Source: Alphaproteobacteria bacterium (GTDB taxonomy: Bacteria > Pseudomonadota > Alphaproteobacteria > Rhizobiales > OSC116). Taken from it: a stretch of 64,000 bases of DNA. This document shows positions 27,016-33,610 of this stretch, one piece after another. Each line of letters opens with the position of its first letter. Positions within the stretch are counted from its first letter, which is position 1. The notes below the pieces were generated by a model that did not search any database, was not told the DNA's origin, and was given only the letters and a program-made list of their open reading frames with translations. The translations under genes were made by a program, and so were the position numbers. The stretch lies in assembly GCA_002400495.2 (NCBI GenBank), contig NVQL02000053.1, positions 1-64,000 on the forward strand, given 5' to 3'.

Positions 27016-27235
27016 CCCCTCCCCTGCTCTGGAAGTCTCATTCATACGTTCGCTTGCGCTCTCTGTTAGCACTTGCGTGCGCAGCCCCGCTCTGGCGAGC
27101 GTGACAGCTAGCCTACCGCGCGTCCATCGGCAGCGGCTTCGAACGGCTGCACTCGCACTCACTGCATGGCACGTTGTTTGGATACGAGGGGCAAACGGAA
27201 ACCCAGAGTTTGCTTTTGCAGGTGCTAGACATATA
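27016..27235 (+). repeat. Family B element B7
   Basis: Forward copy with H1 reduced to CGCTTGCG, H2 CGCTC (27088-27092) with GAGCG (27097-27101), the CGGCAGCGGCTTCGAACGG H3, and the TTTGGATACGAGGGGCAAACG tail region. It ends GGTGCTAG, in which CTA (27225-27227) is the stop codon of the next minus-strand gene. Confidence 0.82.
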
Positions 27236-27503
27236 GATCCGATTGCTTTTGACGAATTGCCTTGCCAACCCTTCCCCACTTCGCTTGCTCATAAATTTCA
27301 CTATAATGCCAAGCGCGATCTTCATGCCTATAAACAAAATCATAGGCATCATCGCCATGAATTTCGATAAGCCGAGTTGCCAATTTTTGGATTTCCGCCT
27401 CAGGAATAAACATCGGGCGAATGTTGCTCTCCCAAAAGTGCCATAAAAACGCAAGCACGGGCATGCAAAGAACAGCTGCAATGAGTAGATAGTTTACATT
27501 CAT
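27225..27503 (-). CDS. Small membrane-anchored protein, conserved in alphaproteobacteria (unnamed)
   Basis: A 92-residue protein with one N-terminal membrane helix (about 5-24) and a soluble domain containing IPEAEIQKLATRLIEIHGDDAYDFVYRHEDRAWHYSEIYEQAKWGRV. The block E-D-R-A-W...S-x-x-E-Q-x-K-W recalls small unnamed proteins common in Rhizobiales-type genomes; I know no function. It begins just downstream of a strong hairpin with a T-tract on the same strand (27521-27546). Its TAG stop lies at the edge of element B7. Confidence 0.72.
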   Translation of the reverse strand: MNVNYLLIAAVLCMPVLAFLWHFWESNIRPMFIPEAEIQKLATRLIEIHGDDAYDFVYRHEDRAWHYSEIYEQAKWGRVGKAIRQKQSDLYV

Positions 27504-27506
27504 ACG

Positions 27507-27656
27507 TCACCCCGCTAGAGAAAAACCACCAGATTTCTCTGGTGATCGGGGTGTTAGAAGACTGCACAAAGTCAGCCGCAACGCTTTTAGTCCGTGCCGA
27601 AACACGTTCCTGAACATAACGCCACCACCCCGACCATAAGATCGAGATGATGTCAT
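27507..27656 (-). other. Possible leader ORF or small RNA ending in a terminator-like hairpin
   Basis: Minus-strand frame of 49 codons (alternative ATG at 27617, 36 codons, with GGTGG upstream), rich in Arg, Leu and Ser, ending just before the 92-residue gene. Its end contains CACCAGA-GAAA-TCTGGTG then GTTTTTC (27521-27546), inside an outer CACCCCG/CGGGGTG pair (27508-27553). This could be a leader peptide with attenuator, or simply an independent small RNA. Coding is unproven. Confidence 0.3.
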
Positions 27657-27701
27657 TTCGGTTGACATAACCACTTTGTGTTAAGGCTTCTATACCCCAG
27701 A

Positions 27702-27719
27702 TTGATTCATATGAATCAA
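27702..27719. promoter_or_regulatory. Perfect 18-bp palindrome, candidate operator
   Basis: TTGATTCATATGAATCAA is perfectly symmetric and sits upstream of the minus-strand leader. Size and symmetry suit a dimeric regulator; the regulator is unknown. Confidence 0.4.
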
Positions 27720-27767
27720 CCCACTGTCAAACTATCAGCTGGTTTGTAAATTAGCAATCCGAATTGA

Positions 27768-27990
27768 GACTTTGTAAGCCGTAAAGAAAGTTAGCTATCC
27801 TGCCATCACTCGGGTACTTCATTCTCACGTTCGCCTTAAGGCTCTCTGTTAGCACTTGCGTGCGTTCGCTTGCGCTCTCTTGCCTGCCGCGCGTCCATCG
27901 GCAGCGGCTTCGAACGACCGCACTCGCACTCACCGAACAGCACGTTATTTGGGCACAAGCGGCAAACGCAAACCCAGAACTTGCATTTTC
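27768..27990 (+). repeat. Family B element B8
   Basis: Forward copy starting at AAAGAAAGTTAGC (end of the composite core), then ACTCGGGTACTTCATT, H1 GCCTTAAGGC, CACTTGCGTGCG, H2 TTCGCTTGCG, and H3. It ends in AACCCAGAACTTGC, which also contributes the likely -35 box of yefM. Direct repeat of B7 and B9. Confidence 0.82.
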
Positions 27991-28018
27991 AACAAATACC
28001 TGTACAATATACCGTACA
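27981..28018 (+). promoter_or_regulatory. yefM-yoeB promoter and operator
   Basis: TTGCAT (27981-27986), 16 bases, then TACAAT (28003-28008) make a plausible promoter. TGTACA (28001-28006) and CGTACA (28013-28018) form an inverted pair over the -10. YefM is known to bind palindromes with TGTACA cores, so this fits autorepression. The -35 box is the last part of element B8. Confidence 0.65.
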
Positions 28019-28035
28019 TATAGGAGATTAAAAAA

Positions 28036-28290
28036 ATGGAAGTCATCACATACACCAAAGCACGGCAGAATTTCGCCAACATGATGAAAATCGCAAATGC
28101 CAACCACACGCCTTATCACGTCACCAACAAATCAGGCGATGATGTCGTGGTCATCAGCAAAACAGATTTTGATGCCATCCAAGAGACCATGCATCTAATG
28201 TCCAGCCCCGCCAATGCACAACGCTTAAACGAAAGTATTTTAGAGTTGGAAAGCGGCAAAGGCAAACAACATGAGCTTATCGATTCATGA
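28036..28290 (+). CDS. yefM: YefM antitoxin
   Basis: An 84-residue Phd/YefM antitoxin. EVITYTKARQNFANMMKIANANHTPYHVT, then KSGDDVVVISKTDFDAIQETMHLM, is the family fold; the disordered C-terminus binds and blocks YoeB. AGGAG lies ahead of the ATG. Overlaps yoeB by ATGA. The TGTACA-type operator lies 18 bp upstream of the start. The pair is bracketed by elements B8 and B9. Confidence 0.95.
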   Translation: MEVITYTKARQNFANMMKIANANHTPYHVTNKSGDDVVVISKTDFDAIQETMHLMSSPANAQRLNESILELESGKGKQHELIDS

Positions 28291-28544
28291 AGCTAATATG
28301 GTCACAAAATGCATGCGATGATTACCTATATTGGCAAAAAACCGACAAGAAGATAGTCAAACGCATCAACGACCTCATCAAAGAAATCAAACGCACCCCG
28401 TTTGTGGGAACTGGAAAGCCTGAACCACTTAAGCACACATGGACAGGCTATTGGTCTCGGCGCATCACCCACGTTGATCGTCTGGTTTACAAAGTAGCCG
28501 ATGACGCAATATTCATCGCTCAAGCGCGGTTTCATTATCGATAG
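28287..28544 (+). CDS. yoeB: YoeB toxin, ribosome-dependent mRNA interferase
   Basis: An 85-residue RelE-superfamily nuclease that cleaves mRNA in the ribosomal A site. It aligns without gaps to E. coli YoeB and keeps the catalytic residues E46, R65 and H83 (GKPEPLKH, DRLVYKV, RFHYR). All active-site residues are intact, so the toxin is probably functional and held by YefM. Confidence 0.96.
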   Translation: MKLIWSQNACDDYLYWQKTDKKIVKRINDLIKEIKRTPFVGTGKPEPLKHTWTGYWSRRITHVDRLVYKVADDAIFIAQARFHYR

Positions 28545-28547
28545 GCT

Positions 28548-28762
28548 GTGAAGACATAAGAAAGTTAGCAGTCCTGCAAACACTCGGGTACTTCACTCTC
28601 ACGTTCGCCTTAAGGCTCTCTGTTAGCACTTGCGTGCGTTCGCTGCGCTCTCTTGCCTACCGCGCGTCTGTCGGCAGCGGCTTCGAACGGCCGCATGCGC
28701 ACTCACCGAACGGCACGTTGTTTGGATATGAGAGGTAGATAGAAACTCAGAATTTTTGGCTA
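28548..28762 (+). repeat. Family B element B9
   Basis: Forward copy from GACATAAGAAAGTTAGC, then ACTCGGGTACTTCA, H1 GCCTTAAGGC, H2 TTCGCTGCGC, H3, and the tail GAGAGGTAGATAGAAACTC. It ends TTTTTGGCTAG, whose CTA (28760-28762) is the trmD stop codon. The tail closely matches that of B1. It fills the convergent gap between yoeB and trmD and is one edge of the inverted rplS-leuCD region. Confidence 0.85.
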
Positions 28763-29476
28763 GTCATCAGACTCAGAATATTTCGCCCACAGATCAGGCC
28801 GCCGCTCTTGCGTCACCTTTTCCGCTTGTTCCCTGCGCCACTTCGCAATCTTGCCGTGGTCGCCGCTGCGCAAAACTTCAGGCGCTTCAAGCCCCTGCCA
28901 TTCACGCGGCTTGGTATAATGCGGATATTCCAGCAAGCCATTTTCGAAGCTTTCGTCATCACCCGAGGCATGACTGCCCATCACATCAGGCAGCAATCTC
29001 ACGCAGGCATCAAGCAACGTCAAAGCCGCAACTTCGCCGCCCGAAAGAATATAATCGCCAATGCTAATTTCTTCGATATTTTCATGATCAAGCAAGCGCT
29101 GGTCAACACCTTCAAACCTGCCGCACAGCAAGATAACGCCCTTGCCTGCCGCCAATTCACGCACACGAGCTTGCGTCAAAGTCTTCCCGCGCGGGGAGAG
29201 ATAAATCAACGGCCGCGTATCGCCCTCAAGCTTAGTCGCCGCAATACATTCGCTCAGCACATCTGGCCGCAGCACCATGCCTGCCCCGCCGCCCGTTGGC
29301 GTATCGTCAACATTTTTATGTTTACCCTCGGCATAATCACGTATTTGCACCGTCTCGCACGACCAACGGCCATTTTTCAACGCCCGCCCTGCAATCGACA
29401 CGCCTAGTGACCCCGGAAACATTTCGGGATATAACGTCATCACACTCGCCTGCCAACATTTACTGTTTTGGGGCAT
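28760..29476 (-). CDS. trmD: tRNA (guanine-N1)-methyltransferase (m1G37)
   Basis: Methylates G37 of tRNAs with G36, protecting the reading frame. The 238-residue SPOUT enzyme has the trefoil-knot motifs [19 protein letters not shown] and [29 protein letters not shown]. The N-terminus [16 protein letters not shown] matches the family start; the ATG at 29476, inside the rimM end, is preferred over a TTG 12 bases earlier, though no strong ribosome site is seen. Its normal partner rplS is missing from the next position, replaced by element B9. Confidence 0.94.
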   Translation of the reverse strand: MPQNSKCWQASVMTLYPEMFPGSLGVSIAGRALKNGRWSCETVQIRDYAEGKHKNVDDTPTGGGAGMVLRPDVLSECIAATKLEGDTRPLIYLSPRGKTLTQARVRELAAGKGVILLCGRFEGVDQRLLDHENIEEISIGDYILSGGEVAALTLLDACVRLLPDVMGSHASGDDESFENGLLEYPHYTKPREWQGLEAPEVLRSGDHGKIAKWRREQAEKVTQERRPDLWAKYSESDD

Positions 29477-30056
29477 CTTTATGACCAATTTCGCTGAGGT
29501 AATTCTCTAAATCATCATCGGCTGATGACAATAATTCTTCACGCGCAAACACCACATAACCGTCTTTCACCTTCACTTCAGGCACAACCTCAAGCGTAAA
29601 CGGAATAAAAAACGTCGGCTCTGCTTCGCCATCAGTGACCGAAGGATCAATCTCCAACAAATCACCCGCACCAAAATCTTGCACCGATTTAATGCTGCCA
29701 ATCGATGTGCCTTCATCATCACGCACATCAAGACCAACCAAATCGACATGATAAAATTCTTCGTCATCATCAGTTTCAGGCAGTAGATCGCGGTTAACAT
29801 AGAGCAAAGTACCCTTAAGGCTTTGCATAAATTCGGGATTGTCTATGCCTTTAACGCGGCATATAGCGCCTAATTTATCAGCCCGAACATAGCTCAACTC
29901 ATAAATTGTTTTGCCATCTTCGGACTGTAATTTGCCATAAGAACAAATATCGCGCGCATCTTCGGTAAAACATTTAACTTTTGTTTCACCCCGCACGCCA
30001 TGCGAGCCAGCAAAAGCGCCCAAACAGATACGGTCATTATCGTTCGCTTTTGCCAT
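29460..30056 (-). CDS. rimM: Ribosome maturation factor RimM
   Basis: Assists assembly of the 30S head by binding S19. The 198-residue protein has the N-terminal RimM barrel ([24 protein letters not shown]) and the C-terminal PRC-like barrel ([37 protein letters not shown], then [12 protein letters not shown]). AGGAAT before the ATG. 12 bp after rpsP, overlapping trmD. Confidence 0.95.
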   Translation of the reverse strand: MAKANDNDRICLGAFAGSHGVRGETKVKCFTEDARDICSYGKLQSEDGKTIYELSYVRADKLGAICRVKGIDNPEFMQSLKGTLLYVNRDLLPETDDDEEFYHVDLVGLDVRDDEGTSIGSIKSVQDFGAGDLLEIDPSVTDGEAEPTFFIPFTLEVVPEVKVKDGYVVFAREELLSSADDDLENYLSEIGHKDAPKQ

Positions 30057-30068
30057 GCTAATTCCTAA

Positions 30069-30491
30069 TTATTCTGCAGATGCTTCGGCAGAAGTTTCAG
30101 CTGAGGCTTCAGCAGCAGCAGCTTCTTTAGCAGCCGCAGCAGCTTCGGCCGCATCAGTTACTTTTTGTGCAGCTTCTTCTAAACGTTCCTGAGCTTTACG
30201 GCCAGGTTTTGCTTTATTTGGGTTATTGCGTGGCGCACGTTTAAGAATGCCAGCAGCATCTAGAAAACGCAATACACGGTCTGTAGGTTGCGCACCTGTA
30301 GACAACCAATGTTTGATACGGTCTTCAAGTAAAATAACCCGCTTTTCATCGTCTTTTGCCAAAGCAGGGTTATATGTACCCACTTTTTCAATATAACGGC
30401 CATCGCGCGGTGAGCGCTCATCAGCCACAACAATACGGTAATAAGGACGCTTTTTAGAACCACCACGGGCCAAACGAATTTTAACTGCCAT
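30069..30491 (-). CDS. rpsP: 30S ribosomal protein S16
   Basis: A 140-residue small-subunit protein: [42 protein letters not shown] is diagnostic. After about residue 100 it continues as a low-complexity Ala/Glu/Ser tail, an extension often seen in alphaproteobacterial S16. Second gene of ffh-rpsP-rimM-trmD. Confidence 0.97.
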   Translation of the reverse strand: MAVKIRLARGGSKKRPYYRIVVADERSPRDGRYIEKVGTYNPALAKDDEKRVILLEDRIKHWLSTGAQPTDRVLRFLDAAGILKRAPRNNPNKAKPGRKAQERLEEAAQKVTDAAEAAAAAKEAAAAEASAETSAEASAE

Positions 30492-30549
30492 TTTCTTTTC
30501 TTTCTAGTTTATGAGCATCATGCTCAATTCTTTAATTTTAATTCTAACT

Positions 30550-32076
30550 TTATTTTTTCTTATTAGGTAGACCGCCCAAACCAGGCAAGCCTCCCAAACC
30601 ACCACCGCCTAAGCCAGGCAAGCCGCCGCTCAAACCACGCGGCGCGGCGCCCAGTTGCTTTTGCATTTCTTCCAACTTATTGACATCAGGCATCTGCCCT
30701 GCCAAAGCCGATGTATCAATCTCTGGCATCGCTTGACCCGCGCCGCCAAACATATTGCCCAACATGCTACCACGGCCACCTTTGGCCATTTTCTTCATCA
30801 TATCAGCCATTTGGCGATGCATTTTCAGCAATTTGTTAATTTCTGGCACACCACGGCCACAACCAGCGGCAATCCGCTTTTTGCGCGAGGCATTTAATAA
30901 TTTCGGGTTACGACGCTCTCTTTTGGTCATCGATGAAATAATCGCCATTTGATATTTAAACATATCATCATCTAAATTCGCGCCCGCAAGCTGCTTTTTC
31001 ATCTTGCCAATACCAGGCAGCAAGCTCATCACGCCGCTCATGCCGCCCATTTTTTCCATTTGTTTAAGCTGATCAGAAAGGTCGTTAAGGTCAAACTGGC
31101 CTTTACGCATTTTCTTGGCCATCGCTTCGGCTTTTTCGGCATCAATCGCATCAGCGGCTTTTTCCACCAAAGCCACAATATCGCCCATGCCCAAAATACG
31201 GCCAGCCACCCGTTTGGGGTCAAACACATCTAAATCTTCAGGCCGCTCGCCAGTACCCAAAAACTTAATTGGGCAACCAGTTACGGCGCGCATAGATAAG
31301 GCTGCACCACCGCGGCCATCGCCGTCAATACGAGTCAGCGCAATGCCTGTCACTTTAACTTTTTCATTAAACGCACGAGCTACATTCACCGCATCTTGCC
31401 CTGTCAGGCTATCCGCCACAAGTAAGGTCTCGGCAGGCTTAATAATGTCACGCACCGCAGCCACTTCGCCCATCAATTCATCATCAATGTGCAAGCGACC
31501 CGCAGTGTCAATCATCAACACATCATAACCGCCTAATTTGGCAGCGATTTGCGCGCGTTTAGCAATGTCTAGGGGTTTTTGGCCTTCAACAATCGGTAGA
31601 GTTTCCACACCAATTGAACGGCCTAAAATAGCCAGCTGTTCTTGCGCAGCTGGGCGGTAAATATCCAGCGAGGCCATTAAAACTTTTTTCTTATCACGCT
31701 CGGTTAGGCGTTTGGCAAGTTTGGCCGTCATGGTGGTTTTACCAGAACCTTGCAAACCAACCATCATCATGCCAACAGGCGGCACAGCGTTTAGGTTAAG
31801 CGGCACAGCCTCATCACCCAACATGGCAACCAGTTCATCATGAACAATTTTGACCACCATTTGCCCAGGCTGCACAGACTTTACAACCGCAGCACCAATG
31901 GCTTGCTCTTTAACCGTAGCAATAAAGGCTTTCACCACATCTAATGAAACATCAGCTTCAATCAGCGCGCGTCTAATTTCGCGCATGGCGGCGTTGACAT
32001 CGGATTCGCTAAGCGCACCGCGCCCTGTAATCTTGTCAAATATACCACTTAATCGGTCTGATAAGCTTTCAAACAT
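30550..32076 (-). CDS. ffh: Signal recognition particle protein Ffh
   Basis: The SRP54 GTPase that binds signal sequences and 4.5S RNA for co-translational targeting. The 508-residue protein has an N domain (1-90), a G domain with P-loop GLQGSGKTT (107-115), the DTAGR and TRIDGDGRGG motifs, and a Met-rich M domain (about 320-450, ISSMTKRERRNPKLLNASRKKRIAAGCG is the RNA-binding helix region). The Gly/Pro/Leu-rich C-terminal tail is common in this class. Leads the operon. Confidence 0.97.
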   Translation of the reverse strand: MFESLSDRLSGIFDKITGRGALSESDVNAAMREIRRALIEADVSLDVVKAFIATVKEQAIGAAVVKSVQPGQMVVKIVHDELVAMLGDEAVPLNLNAVPPVGMMMVGLQGSGKTTMTAKLAKRLTERDKKKVLMASLDIYRPAAQEQLAILGRSIGVETLPIVEGQKPLDIAKRAQIAAKLGGYDVLMIDTAGRLHIDDELMGEVAAVRDIIKPAETLLVADSLTGQDAVNVARAFNEKVKVTGIALTRIDGDGRGGAALSMRAVTGCPIKFLGTGERPEDLDVFDPKRVAGRILGMGDIVALVEKAADAIDAEKAEAMAKKMRKGQFDLNDLSDQLKQMEKMGGMSGVMSLLPGIGKMKKQLAGANLDDDMFKYQMAIISSMTKRERRNPKLLNASRKKRIAAGCGRGVPEINKLLKMHRQMADMMKKMAKGGRGSMLGNMFGGAGQAMPEIDTSALAGQMPDVNKLEEMQKQLGAAPRGLSGGLPGLGGGGLGGLPGLGGLPNKKK

Positions 32077-32455
32077 TTAAAACACCTTATAAATCAAAAC
32101 CCAAACAGCAATGAAATCACCCAAGGGCGCAACGCGCTGTTGGGTGCTAACTTTCATATCTCCCATTATATATTGGCTTAAATGCCCAAAATACAATATG
32201 TATATGACCGTTTAGAGTTTAGACTCTTAATGAACTTGCCGCAAAATATGCCGATGTTCCCCACATGTCAAGTAAAGAATATTAACTGCCCCTATATAGG
32301 CTGATGGTTAATCAATGGTTAAGCAAACGACCTACACACGCCTTACAAACAGGTATATTTATCAGGTGCTTAATATGTTGACTTGGCATTTGGATGAACT
32401 AAAATCTAGCCCATTGAATCGTTTTAATACAAATAATTGAGGCAATATTGAAGCA
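32077..32455 (+). promoter_or_regulatory. Divergent intergenic region with a candidate promoter for the lipoprotein gene
   Basis: TTGACT (32378-32383), 17 bases, AAAATC (32401-32406) is a plausible sigma-70 promoter about 50 bp upstream of the lipoprotein ATG. The rest of the 379-bp gap must hold the ffh promoter. I see no element of the repeat families here. Confidence 0.4.
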
Positions 32456-33505
32456 ATGATGAAAACAATTATACTACCTGTAAGCATGTTAAGCGCGCTA
32501 GCACTTACCGCCTGCATCCCCCTAGATAGTGACAAAGTCGGATTAGATTTTGATTTCTCGAACGAATCCACTGCGGCATTAGCATCAGGCAACTTCGACC
32601 CAACAAAAACCAAATTCAGCGCATCAAAGAAAACCAGTGCCGGACTTAGTGGTGTTGACATCTCGACCAATATATCTGCCCTAGCCAACGGCACCAGCCG
32701 CATTAAAAATGGCGATAATTGGGACCGGGTGCAAAACCACCCAGTAACCATTGGCATGGATATAAAAGTGAGCGTAGCCCTTGCCGCTGCGACCAGCGGT
32801 AACATTGATGCCGCAACAATCGGAAACGCCAACCTAGCCATTAAAGGCAATTTGGGCACCGCGTCATCAGCCACATTTACCGAATATGAATCAGACCCCA
32901 ATGGGGCGTTAAACGGCAAAGGTGTAGGCGATTTATCCACCAGTGATTTCATCCCCGCAGGCGGCACCATCAGGGCAATTATCAGCGACGGTACATTGGT
33001 GGAATATGCCAGCAACCTATTAACTCCTTACGAGGAGATTACTGAAACAAACTTATATGGTGTCTACAGAAATGGCGATCAATATACCGCATTTTTTGCA
33101 GCAGGTAGCGATGGCACCGTCGCCAGCACAGTGGCAAACAAATCCACTGCCAACAAATATGATTTGAATTTCCGTGGCATCGCCAAGTGGAGTGGCACAG
33201 ATTATAATGGCCTGAAAGGCACAGGCAACTTGAACGTTAACTTTAATGCTGGCTCGTATGCGGGTGACATTACAGTTAAAAGCGACTCCACCACCCTTGG
33301 TGAGATTGCTTTTTCAGGTACATCAAGCAACACTGTCACCTTTAATGACAGTAACGCCACCTATACGCCCACTGGCCAATCCGCAGTCACTGGTTATGTA
33401 GAGGGCACCGCTTATGGTACTGATGCCAAAGACTTTCTCGGCATCGCCGATTTTGTTGATGGCGATGATATATTGCTCGGCGCATTTAAAGGCACAGCCA
33501 AATAA
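32456..33505 (+). CDS. Surface lipoprotein, TbpB-like barrel, probable SLAM substrate
   Basis: A 349-residue lipoprotein: signal peptide 1-19 and lipobox LTAC with C20 as the lipidated residue. The mature part is Thr/Ser/Gly/Asn-rich beta sequence. Its C-terminal half (about 240-349), with the pattern LNVNFNAGSYAGDITVKS...GEIAFSGTSSN...GYVEGTAYGTDAKDFLGIADF, resembles the eight-stranded barrel of TbpB-like lipoproteins (strand, GxFYGPxAxExxG, strand). The SLAM gene follows directly, the usual arrangement of a SLAM with its cargo. Ligand unknown. Confidence 0.75.
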   Translation: MMKTIILPVSMLSALALTACIPLDSDKVGLDFDFSNESTAALASGNFDPTKTKFSASKKTSAGLSGVDISTNISALANGTSRIKNGDNWDRVQNHPVTIGMDIKVSVALAAATSGNIDAATIGNANLAIKGNLGTASSATFTEYESDPNGALNGKGVGDLSTSDFIPAGGTIRAIISDGTLVEYASNLLTPYEEITETNLYGVYRNGDQYTAFFAAGSDGTVASTVANKSTANKYDLNFRGIAKWSGTDYNGLKGTGNLNVNFNAGSYAGDITVKSDSTTLGEIAFSGTSSNTVTFNDSNATYTPTGQSAVTGYVEGTAYGTDAKDFLGIADFVDGDDILLGAFKGTAK

Positions 33506-33512
33506 TAATTCA

Positions 33513-33545
33513 AGCAAAGGGGCACATCTGCCCCTTTGCTTTTTT
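33513..33545 (+). terminator. Terminator between lipoprotein and SLAM genes
   Basis: AGCAAAGGGGCA (33513-33524) and TGCCCCTTTGCT (33529-33540) form a perfect 12-bp stem with loop CATC, followed by TTTTT. Strong intrinsic terminator. It would give more lipoprotein mRNA than SLAM mRNA if SLAM is expressed by read-through, or means SLAM has its own promoter in 33546-33610. Confidence 0.92.
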
Positions 33546-33610
33546 ACAACTTAATGTTATATCAAGGCTAAGTTATGAAAAAAAATTTCTAAATTATGAG
33601 CCTCCAATAA

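Noticed and set aside
27077-27481. Frames over element B7 on both strands
   Set aside because: Repeat-derived or antisense to the 92-residue membrane protein gene, which has better features.
25047-28762. Integron cassette array
   Set aside because: No integrase, and the elements lack the GTTRRRY/RYYYAAC core sites of attC; only the general layout is similar.
32362-33015. 217-codon frame antisense to the lipoprotein gene
   Set aside because: The sense frame has a signal peptide, lipobox and partner gene; the antisense one is a composition shadow.
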